Shown: in pieces, positions 1 through 10,400 of the stretch
Numbering within the stretch: the stretch's first letter is position 1
Layout of the letters: every line of letters starts with the position of its first letter
NCBI GenBank assembly: GCA_963556495.2
Contig: OY747705.1
Coordinates: 7,682,501-7,746,500, forward strand
Direction: 5' to 3'
Length of the DNA stretch: 64,000 bases
Source: Valencia hispanica
Lineage: Eukaryota; Chordata; Actinopteri; Cyprinodontiformes; Valenciidae
The notes under the pieces: generated by a model
What the model was told of the DNA's origin: nothing
Database searches by the model: none
The model's input: only the letters and a program-made list of their open reading frames with translations
Program-made: the position numbers and the translations under genes

Positions 1-480
1 AGTGTAAGGGTGACACAAGCTACGACAAAGGTCCAGTAAACTTACCCTGAATTTTCAACAGTGGAAACGCGCCTAAAAGGCTGTGTTGCATTTATCCAAC
101 TAACATCATGATGATCCACAAGACCTTTGCAGATGTTTTGCAGGCTGAGAGAAGGATGTTGGAACATTAGGCCCTTTTCTACCAACACAGGAAACAGAAA
201 TGTGGCAGCCATCCGTGATTCTTCCATTGTCGATGTCTTGTTATTCTCTGCTGCTGTGGGCGCCTTTTGGTGCTGAGAAGTGAAGCTACTCCCTGTTGAA
301 ACGGTCATGCTAATTCCTTAAAGGGACAATTTTGTATGGAGACACAACAGCTGAGCGGACCGGTCTAACTTATTTACCCCGTCACATTCCCCTGACCCAG
401 TAATGTCCCGGAACTTGTCTAGTAGGAATCCCAATACATCTGGTATAAAACTAACTAAAAACCATAACACTAGCAGTCAA

Positions 481-925
481 ACATGGGGGTGGTAGAGTGA
501 TGGTTTGGGATGGATTTACTTCTTTCAGGACCTAGTTGTAATTAATGGAATGATGAGTTCTGCACAATTGCAGAAATTCCTGAAGAAGAATGTCTGACCA
601 TAGCTTTGTGAGTTTAAGCTGAAGAGCACTTGGGTCCACCTCTGAAGAGTTAAACTTTAACATGAACGTTTTAGGTCTTGTTAAAATCTTTGCTGTGGCT
701 TGATCTTAAAGAAGCTGTTAATGCTAAAAAAAAAGGCTTCCACTGTTGTTGAATTAAAACAATTCAGCAGAGAAGAGTGGGTCGAAATTCCCTTACTGGG
801 ATAAGTAAGTTATCCCAGTAAGGCCAGTTAAGGAAAACCTTTGATTCCAGCTGTTGCTGCCAAAAGAGGTATGCCCAATTAGGGGGCACTTACTTTTTCA
901 TATATAGTCAGTCATATATAGTCAA
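481..925 (+). mobile_element. Degenerate Tc1/mariner-like transposon fragment
   Basis: On the plus strand the DNA resembles the C-terminal half of a Tc1-type transposase gene common in fish. It starts in the stretch encoding a glycine-rich 'GGGxVMVW' block and runs through the 'LKLKRTW' region to the 3' end and a terminal segment near 880-925 ('gggggcacttactttttca'). Several stops and indels break the frame and a piece of the middle is missing. It is a dead fragment. The family assignment rests on recognising the repeat, not on a search. Confidence 0.6.
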
Positions 926-2285
926 TTGTTTTGGCTTGCCTGTTTTTCTCTTAATAAATTAAGTTAATTATAAAATACTTGTTTATTTATACTAGCCAAA
1001 TTTCTCTAACATTTTTTTGATTATCTGAAGCATTTAAGCTTAACAAGCAAGAAGTTCAAATACTTTATCCTCTACATTAAAGGGGACATGCAAATGTCAC
1101 TTTTTTCATTATTTTGTGTTGCCATTTGGATCTCTGCAGCCTCTAGAAACACTAAACATGAATAAAACCATCCATCCATTTTTGGCTGTCAGAAATCTTG
1201 GTGTGTCCACTTGGGTGGTCACTGGTGCCAGCAGTCATCAGGGAAAAAGGCAGGCTACCCTCCAGATAGATCACCAGTCCATTGCAGGGCAACATAAAGA
1301 CACACAACCATGCACACACACACACACTCATATCTAAGGGCAATTTAGAGAGACCAGTGAACCTAACAGTCACGTTTTTGGACTGTGGGAGGAAGCCAGA
1401 GTACCCAGAGGGAACCCACACATGCACAGGGAGAACATACAAACTCCATGCAGAAAGACCCCAATTCAGGATTCGAACCCAGGACCTTCTTGCTGAGTAG
1501 ATGTAAGAATAAAAATAAATTATTTTTGCTTCTATAATTTGCTTTTCATAAAGCTTTAATGCATACACAAAGGATGGTGATAAAAAAGTGGAACTTTTTC
1601 ACAATGGAAACAGAGTTTTCATTCAGCTGAGCTTTGTGAGTAGGAGGGGATTCAAGGCCACGTATTGAAAGTCGTTTAACTCAAGACTCAAAATAAAAAC
1701 AGATAAATCCTCTTTTGTTATTGGTAAAATTCACTGTTTTATTTTTCCCAATGTGCTGAAACATCAAAGCGACAAGTAGTAGGAGAAGGCCGCCCTCTGC
1801 TGGCTGGACGAACACAGAACATGTTGGAAAATGAATTGGGAGACTTCAGGCTTTTGACCAGAGTCTGCAGGTGTTGTGGACTCACAAAAGCCAAGAGTCT
1901 CTATGGAAACCTGACAAGCCTCAATGAATCTACTGAAGACAGACAGTGTAAGTGATCAATATTTGCCATTTACAGCAGTCCAAAAACATTTATTCTTGAA
2001 TATTTTCGCCAGAGGTGATTAATAACTAGTTACTTGAGTACATTTTAGAAAAAGAAAATTATTTTTCAGAGCAATTTTACTTTTACTTGAGTGATATTCT
2101 TATGAAGTATCACTACTCTTACTTGAGTAAAGGTTTTGGCTACCCACTGCAAGTAACTTCACTGAAGGAAACTGAATACAAGAGACTCGCATATGATTTA
2201 CGTTGAAATGAGACCTCTTGTTTGTACACGTGCTTAATCATTTTAAGGTTATTTTTTATCTGCTGAGCTTGGGCTATTTGAACGT
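926..2285. other. Gene-free stretch with dispersed repeats
   Basis: No supported gene. At 1077-1100 a TTAA followed by 'aggggacatgcaaatg' resembles the end of the TTAA-flanked MITE family seen complete at 7891. At 1160-1497 lies a dispersed fish repeat, listed separately. At about 2020-2152 the alternating 'acttgagta' text resembles a common fish hAT-type repeat. The remainder is plain AT-rich sequence. Confidence 0.5.
1160..1497 (-). repeat. Dispersed fish repeat with tRNA-like box B and CA run
   Basis: This block has the look of a repeat abundant in fish genomes: 'atcaccagtccattgcagggc', a short CA run at 1313-1327, 'gagaccagtgaacctaacag', and on the minus strand a box-B-like 'ggttcgaatcc' at about 1468-1480. 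The short ORFs across it on both strands are chance. It could be a SINE or the tail of a LINE; the sequence alone does not decide. Confidence 0.5.
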
Positions 2286-3766
2286 CAATTGGAGGTAAGC
2301 GGGTGTGGAATAAAATGCTGTCTACAAAGAATGCTCTCAGAAATATAAACGATGATTGTTTACTTTTATCAATTTACAAAATGCAAAGTGAGCAAAAATC
2401 TAAATCAAATCAATATTTGGTGTTACTACCTTTTTGCCTTCAAACCAGCATCAATTCTTACAGGTACACTTGCACAGAGTCAGGGATTTTGTAGGATTAT
2501 AGGCAGGTGTATGATCAACAAATTATACTGAATAGGCGCTAATGATCATCAATGTCACATGTAGGTTGAAACACAGTTATTAACTGAAACAGAAACAGCT
2601 GTGTAGGAGGCTTAAAACTGGGTGAAGAACAGCCAAACTCTGCTACCAAGGTGAGGTTGTGAAAGATAGTTTCATGTCATGGCAAGATTGAGCACAGCAA
2701 CAAGACACAAGGCAGTTATACTGCTTCAGCAATGTCTCTCCCAGACAAAGATTTTAAAGCAGACTGGGGTTTCAAGATGTGCTGTTCAAGTTCTTTTGAA
2801 GAAACACAAAGAAACTGGCACCAGATGACAGACACATCAGGTTTATACCCTTTGAAATCAGAAGATGTCCAGCATCAGCTCAGAACTGGCAGAAACCAGT
2901 GGGACCCAGGTACACTCATCTACTGTCCAGAGAAGTCTGGCCAGAAGTGATCTTCATGGAAGAGTTGCAGTCAAAAAGCCATAACTCCGACGTGGAAACA
3001 AGGCGAAGCGACTCAAGTATGCATGAAAACATGGAGAGGAGAACAATGGCAGCAGGTGCTCTGGACTGATGAGACAAAATGATAAATATGTGGCTGTAGC
3101 AGAAGGCAGGTTGTTCATCGAAGGGCTGGAGAGCGGTACAATAATGAGTGTCTGCAGGCAGCAGAGAAGCATGGTGGAGGTTCCATGAATGTTGGGGCTG
3201 CATTTCTGTAAATGGAGTTGGAGATTTGGTCAGGATTAATGGTGTTCTCAATGGTGAGAAATACAGGCAGATATTTATCCATCATGCAATATCATCAGGG
3301 AGGTGTATGATTGGCTCCACATTTATTCTGCAGCAAGACAACGATCCCAAACATACGGCCAAAGTCATTAAGAACTATCTTCATTGTAAAGAAGAACAAG
3401 ATGTCCTGGATGTGATGGTATGGCCCCCACAGAGCCCTGATCTCAACATCATGGAGTGTGTCTGGGATTACATGATGAGACAGAAGGATGTGAGGAAGCC
3501 TACATCCACAGAAGATCTGTGGTTAGTTCTCCAAGATGTTTGGAACAACCTACCAGCTGAGTTCCTTCAAAAACTGTGTGCAAGTGTATCTAGAAGAATT
3601 GATGCTGTTTTGAAGGCAAAGGGTGGTCACACCAAATATTGATGTGGTTCAGATTTCTCTTTTGTTCAGTCACTGCTTTTTGTTGATTGATGAAGATAAA
3701 TGAATAGCACTTCCATTTTTGAAAGCATTCTTTGTTTACAGCATTTTTCCACACCTGCCTAGCATT
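2286..3766 (+). mobile_element. Tc1-like (DD38E type) transposon, copy 1, inactive
   Basis: Imperfect terminal inverted repeats enclose a broken transposase gene. The left end carries 'aaaatgctgtctacaaagaatgct' and the right end its near-reverse complement at about 3725-3760. The N-terminal DNA-binding region begins near 2679 and is disrupted. An internal deletion relative to copy 2 (34505-34560) removes about 50 bases near 2820. An open frame at 3148-3642 keeps the catalytic half: QQDNDPKH (Asp codon 3337-3339) and NIMECVW (Glu codon 3454-3456), so 38 residues separate D and E. That matches the DD38E group of Tc1/mariner rather than classic DD34E Tc1. It cannot make a full transposase. Confidence 0.85.
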
Positions 3767-5487
3767 GGTTTTATTAGTTTTGCTTTGAGAAAAATTGATT
3801 ATGAAAAATGTGCCTTGCAGTCAAATTTGTTATTTTACATGTCATGCCTTTCTATTTATTTTAGTCTTTAGAATTTGCACATAACTTTATACTTTGTCCA
3901 GTTACATAATTTTGAAATATGAAATCATTTGGTATGATCTCCAAACAAATTGAGTAGCCTTTTTACCAAATACTTTGCATCCTTCTTCCAGGACAAAGGA
4001 AGGAGCATTAAACATGGAGAAAACCACTATAAATCTGGCCATGGTGAAAGTGCGAGCTATGCTGGGGGAGAAATAGTCAGTGGAGTGAGAGCCAGCATGC
4101 AGGACAAGCTCTACAAAGTCTCTACGACAGGCATACAAGGACGGACGGAGTAGAGCCCAATTTTTTAATTATCCGTCGAATGCAACAGAGAGCGCACGTC
4201 TAGGAGTCCACCATCTTGCGGCGCTGCCATTGCTGCGGTGACCAGTGTCCATATTCATTCATTGTGCTGTCATTGTAAACTGACCCTTTACATTGACAGT
4301 ATGATGAATACCTGGATTGATGATGTTAGACAGTGGCCTCCAGTAACTGATAAAGGTATGTTGAATGAATACCTACAGGTCCTTCTCAAAAAATTAGCAT
4401 ATTGTGATAAAGTTTATTATTTTCCATAATGTAATGATAAAAATTTAACTTTCATATATTTTAGATTTATTGCACACCAACTGAAATATTTCAGTATACA
4501 TCCAGCCTTATTATACATTATACAGCCTTTGTGTTTTTTGATGAGGAGATTTTCCTCGTATTTTGTTCGAGCTCCATTTTCAGTAAAAAGGGTTCAAGTT
4601 TTCCCACGATGAGTTTGCTCTTGTGTTTGTGAAATTTCTGCTAAAAATAAAAACATATTGATGAAAAAGAAAGCATCACCATCTTTGTGATTAAAATGAT
4701 CAAACCAAAAATGACATTCTTTTAGGAGAGGTCCCAACCAAAAAGAACAGAATCAGTAATTAACTTGTGGAAGTCCCTCCAGAATTTACACGTAAATTCA
4801 CATGCCAGAAACAAGTAAGTGACTGTTTCAGGTTGCTCTTGGCAGAAAGTACACCATTTTTCTTCTTCTTCTTCTTCTTGTGTGTTTTGGTGACGTAAAT
4901 TTTGTGAGACGAGCAGTTGTAAACACTACATGTTTTCACACAAAACCTAAAGTAACTTTTGCCACCTGTCAAAAATTAGCGCTTTCTCTGAATCAAAATG
5001 TGTCTTTACAATTCATAGATATCATGTAAATCCATGGCAAATTTCAAACGGGATCAGAAAATAACTTTTATCGCTCCATTGACTCTCATTCATATTTTTT
5101 GACAGTAGGGGACCCATGGACCCAAAGTAGATGGGCATGATTTAGGATCCCTATACAGCGCAGTCCAGGAAAAACCCTGCTGACGGGCGGAGACTGGGCC
5201 ATACAATGAAAAACATAACACAACCCAGATCACCCTCTCAACAAAGCAGCTACTAAACCACAGTGTATTCAGTAAGGGGCTTTTTGGGATTTGCTGCAAC
5301 ACAGATTGTTACAGGAGATCATTCCCGCCCACAGCCATAACCATCTATGTTAACTGTTTGGAAGACCTTGGAGACCTTCTACAATCTCTACATTTCCTTT
5401 GGTACTAAAAAATATTGTTGAACTGAACTGATTTCTTCTTCTGGTCAATGTTTGACTTTATTTACAAATCAAAAATTTGAACATTAT
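3767..5487. other. Gene-free stretch with a mariner-like end
   Basis: No supported gene. At about 4375-4500 the sequence 'aggtccttctcaaaaaattagcatattg' and what follows match the end of a fish DNA transposon I recognise as mariner-like. At 4861-4879 there is a short CTT run. The small ORFs here show no protein family. The rest is unrecognised AT-rich DNA. Confidence 0.45.
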
Positions 5488-6902
5488 TGCGGAAGCGTAG
5501 AGCTGCCACCAAGGAGAAATAAAAATAGAGCTATATCACGTTATAGCGTGAAAACTTTATTGTTCTAGCAACATAACTTTTTTGTTTATACGATATACTA
5601 TCATTTCCTTACAATATAATTGTAATGTTTTAACAATATACATGTTTATCACGTTATAACAAAAAAACGTTTCATGTTCTTACAATAAAAATATTATATC
5701 GTTCGAACAATATATTTGATTGTTAAAAAAATGAAGAGTATATTGTTAAAACAATATATTTTATTGTATAAACATGAGAGGTATATTGTTCGAACAACAA
5801 AGTCTTATTTATTCTTTGAACATAATTTTAAAACAAAGAGTTGCTGACGGGGCAGATTAGTGATTGAGAAAATGTGAAAACATAACTCAAACGCAGCCCT
5901 AAACAGATGGGGTTTTAGTTGTGATTTAAAAGAACTGTTTCAGCAGCTTTGCAGTTGTCTGGAAGTTTGTTCCAGATAAGGGGAGCATAGAAACTGAAAG
6001 CTGCTTCTCCATGTTTAGTTCTGATTCTAGGGATGTTGAGTAGACTGGAGTTAGAGGACCTGATTGTTCTGGGGGGGTTGCTATAGTAACAGTAGATCTT
6101 CAACATACTTTGGTACTAAGCCATTCAATGATTTATAAATTAGTAAAAGTATTTAGAAGTCTATTCTCTAAGCTACAGGGAGCCAGTGTAAGGACTTTAG
6201 AACTGGGGTGATGTGCTCTACTTTCCTGGTTCTAGTGAGGAACACGAGCAGCAGCGTTCTGGATCAGCTGCAGCTGTCTGACTGACTTTTTAGACAGACC
6301 TGTGAAGACGCTGTTGCAGTAATCAGTCCGACTAAAGATAAACGCATGGATGAGTTTTTCGAGGTCGTGTTGCGACATCAGTCCTTTAGTCCTAGAGATG
6401 TTCTTCAGGTGATAGAAGGCTGACCTTGTTATTGCCTTTATGTGACCCTGGAGGTTCAGGTCTGAGTCCATTACTACACCTAGATTTCGGTCCTGCTCAG
6501 TAGTTTCTAGCTGTATTAACTGAAGCTGTGGGCTGACTGTTGATCGTTCCTCTTTAGGTCAAAAAATATTTACTTCAGTTTTGTTTCTGTTCAGCTGGAG
6601 AAAATTATGGCACATCCATCCATTGATTTGCTAAATGCATTTACTTAGGGTTTGGATGGGTTCAAAGTCACCTGGTGACATCGTAATGTAGAACTGAAGA
6701 TCATCTGCCAAGTTAGAGCAGCTAATCTTATTAGTTGTTATAATCTGGGCTATAGGGAGTTGTAGATATTAAATAACCGTATATATGTGGTAGTATACTG
6801 TACAAACAAAAAAGTTAGATTGTTAGAAGAATAAGGTTTTAACATAATAACATAGCATAGCTCAATCTTTACATCACCTGGGTGGCAGCTCTACGCTTCT
6901 GT
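5488..6902. mobile_element. TIR element (hAT-like?) with nested LINE
   Basis: A 19-base perfect inverted repeat, gaagcgtagagctgccacc at 5492-5510 and its reverse complement at 6881-6899, bounds the element. Weaker similarity continues inward for about 90 bases on each side. The direct repeat acattat lies just outside both ends (5481-5487 and 6903-6909) and is a likely target-site duplication. The left interior (5520-5830) is very AT-rich and carries repeated short palindromes. A LINE fragment sits inside. No transposase frame is visible, so it is non-autonomous. TSD length and ends hint at hAT, without proof. Confidence 0.75.
5880..6760 (-). mobile_element. L2-like LINE 3' fragment nested in the TIR element
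   Basis: Read on the minus strand, two broken frames match the end of an L2/CR1-clade reverse transcriptase. One (6471-6232) contains 'LIHAFIFSRTDYCNSVF' and 'QLIQNAAARV', typical of the region after the YADD block. The next (6106-5915) contains 'FSFYAPLIWNKLPDN', typical of the extreme C-terminus. It is 5'-truncated and interrupted by stops. Its position between the two TIRs shows that it inserted into the DNA element. Confidence 0.75.
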
Positions 6903-7190
6903 ACATTATACATATATAAATATATATATTTTTTTGTGTGTCGTTTTTTTTTTGAAAATCCCATTAAATGAAACGTAAAACAAAAGGCATACAATTATCT
7001 ACAGAAAATTATATCATATATAATCATTGTTTTTTAATTGCTGTTGATGAACGTAATATAAAATATACTAATGTATGTCTGTAAATAACAGTAATAAACC
7101 CTGAGCTTTGGTTATGGTTATGTCTGAATGAAGAGCAGGTGGTGACCTCCAGGTGGCCCGGAAAAGTTGCGGAACCAGGAGGACAATAAA

Positions 7191-7220
7191 TCACGTGACC
7201 TACACCGGTTACACTTCCTG
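7191..7220 (+). promoter_or_regulatory. E-box/CLEAR-like and ETS motifs upstream of cpt2
   Basis: TCACGTGA (7191-7198) is a palindromic E-box of the kind bound by USF and TFE/MITF factors. CACTTCCTG (7212-7220) is an ETS-type site on the reverse strand. They lie about 270-300 bases before the chosen cpt2 start codon in otherwise AT-rich DNA, a plausible position for a core promoter. Function is inferred from motif and position only. Confidence 0.4.
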
Positions 7221-7492
7221 TTAACTCCATTCCTTGTTTATTTATTCGGTTGTGTCTGAAAGCCGAGTTATTGAATCGTGTTGAGGTTAGAAGGAGGTGT
7301 TTATGAAGAGCACATTACCAAACTCCAGTTTTCTTGTTAGTTTTTTTTCGGAAGCCAAAGAGGCTAAGCTAAGGCAGCCTGACAGTGTTAGCTGTGGTAG
7401 GCTGTCTGCCTGCTGCCCGTCTCTTTATTGGCCATAGTACTACACGGCTCTGTGAACAGGTCCGGTACATGTTTAGTGTGTTAGCTAACGGC

Positions 7493-10400
7493 ATGGCCAC
7501 TTTGCTGTCAGCACAATGCGCTGTCTGTCTGAGGAAAGCCGGGAGTCGGGTTCATTTAAGAAGAGCCGCAGCGGGCATCTCAGCACGGTACTACAGCAGC
7601 AGGACAGCGGACTATCTGCACCAAAGCGTCGTTCCGTCCATGCATTACCAGAAGAGTTTACCCAGGTAGGACAATCCGTGCCAGGAAGCCCCCTTCTTAA
7701 AAAGGCAACCTGTTACTGCCATGGTCTAATTTTAGTCGAGACTACATGGGATCTTCATGGTGGATTTGAATAAGGTTTTCCGAATGAAAGAAGGTTAAGG
7801 GCGAATGTAGGTAAAAGGGTACGCTTGATTTCTACGCGGTGACCACAAGGCGGCGGTGATAGATGTAAAATGAGATTGATAAACTCTTAAAGGGGACATA
7901 TTATGCCTTTTTTTAAAACAAGTTATAATAGGTCTATGGTCTGTACAAAACATGTAAACGGAGCTCTTTGCACAAAATCTCTCGCATAAAACAATCTCAC
8001 CAGCTCATCTTTAGCAATTTCAGTCTCTATCAGAAGAAGCTGTTTGGAGGGCTCTGTCACTTTTATGCAAATAAGCGGTTGCAGACCACGCCCACCCATC
8101 TTGTTACTAGTTTGTGTTTTTGCTACACATTAATTTGTGGGCGTGGTTATATGCACATCTCCGCTTGTTGTGACATCACAATAAAGGCACTTTTTTTCAA
8201 ACGGCTTATAAAAGCGCAAGATTTCTGACTGCAAAAATTTGCACTAGAAAAAAAAATCTGATGGATTTTATGGATTGGTTTTTATTCGTGTTTGGACTGT
8301 TTATAGAGGCAGCATAATATGTCCCCTTTAAATGTTTCCCGTTTCAACTAAGCGGAGTCTGTGGTCAAACTGGATGATGGTCACTTCATCAAGGCAGGGT
8401 CACGAGGCCTGGACATCACGTCCTACACATTAATATAAAACATAACAGGCCTAGGTTATCTGCTCAAGCAATAAAGCTTTCTTAAGCTACATTTCCTGTA
8501 AACCACCAATACTACAGCCACATTATGTAAAATTTATTTTTATTTAAAATACAAAATTTGACATAAAACTTTCTTTTAAGTCTTTCCTTGAATCCCTTGT
8601 ATTTCAGTGCTGGGGGGAGGGATTAAGAGCTGAGATCATAATAGAATAATTAAGTCAGGGTCTTATTCAAACTATGTGTGTCATTAGGCATGCTGGTATG
8701 AAGGTATACCCAACAAAAGTGTAAAACAAAAAAAAAGACTTTAAATTTCATGATGGGGAATTTTCTAAGGAGAAGCCAGAGAAAGTCCTGGTGTTTTCTG
8801 CGACTTTATGGGTTGGAAAGTAAGGCTGGACAACACACTTGCTGGTCAGCTTGCTTAGGCTGCTGCTTTGTATTTTTCTATTGCTCACAAAGACAAATTC
8901 GACTATTTGGCCATATTTTTTGGTTGCACAAATCAGGGTCAGGGTGTGGAAACTAAAGGAGCACCACCATCACTTATATGAAGGTATTTTAGCTGAGGGA
9001 ATTGTTTCTTCTCTGTTTTGAATTAAAAACAATTAGATCATCATTTTATGTAAATGTGATGAAGTTGTTATTTTTATTCGAGGTTATCAAACCTTGATTA
9101 TCCCATATCTGCTCAAGCAGACTAGACGTGATTTTATAGAGGCAATATCTGTTTAAAGGAATGAGGATCTCTACATGAAACGCTATGCTACATATGTTGG
9201 ATCTACAGTCATTCTACGGAACCACATCAGCCACGCAGATCTAGATGATTGTTTTCTGGAGGGAATGAACGCCACGTGCTTTGATCCAAAGGTGAAAAGA
9301 GTTATTTAACCTATTCTCAGCATCAAAGCCTAAGGTGAGGCTCCGTGACGACAGAACTCATTTCCACAGCTATGATCCCAGCTGCAGAAGTTTTAGAACA
9401 TCTTGAAGACCCCATCTATTCCAGGGATGTCCAGGCACAAAGCTGACCACATTTCAAAGAAGTAAAAGCTTTGCAGTCCTTAAAATGTTTGAAATGTGGT
9501 GCACCCAGAAATGCAGCAAAATCCAACCAATCCTAGCCTTTTGCCAGGTTAAGGCATAGCATTATGTTCACCCTGAGGGTGGCTTGGTCCCCTTTTTTCT
9601 TACTAAATCAGCCCCGCCCTGTTGAGGCATGGACGTTTGTCAAGCTCGTTTCACAGAAGCTCATTGTCACTGAAGCCAAGTCGGTACCTCGAACTCCTTG
9701 GGCGCGTTTCCGCTATCGAAACTTTGGGGTAATTTTACCGGACCATCATCTGGCGGGTAAATCAGTGCGACCGGTCCTGTCAGCCATCGTGTCTCAGTAC
9801 AAAATCTGCCCTTTAAAAGGGTTCTACAACATTTTTGACAAAAGGAAACTGTTCTTTGAGCCTCTGTATCAGGGCTGGACGATACAGGAAAAAGAGCATA
9901 TCAATAAACAGAAAAGTCATCTTGATCGATATCAATAATTATTGATAACTATCAAAAGAATTTAGAAAATATATTTCAAGTGTAGTCCAGCCCATTTTAT
10001 ACTATTCTTTAGTTAACTAATTTTAATGAATCACACAAAAACTGAATTCGACCCCTAGTTCCCACAGCCTTTATTCAAACCTCTTCTTTTTTTTTTACCA
10101 CAACTGAAAGTTTGTAAGAAACAAAAACAAATCAAGTTAAGAGACCTTATTGACATCAGTAAATACTAACATACTGACTAATGTTATCTACCATCATGGT
10201 ATTGATTAAAAAATATTTTAATGATGTTATTAATTTAGAGGCTTATCTTGTTTTTGTTTTCTTAAAGTTTTATAGCACTTTATTATATTAATGGCTCAGA
10301 TCTTTGGTTTAGTTTGGCTGCAAAAACCGGGCCAATAAAGCTGATTGTTCATTATTGTTACGTTTAGTGTTGATGTGTGTCCCATTTTTAACCAAACTGG

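Noticed and set aside
3148..3642. 164-residue open frame as a possible host gene
   Set aside because: It is the catalytic half of a transposase and lies between TIRs.
9564..9938. 124-residue plus-strand frame in cpt2 intron 1
   Set aside because: No domain recognised, overlaps the TIR of an hAT-like element, and has no splice or promoter support.
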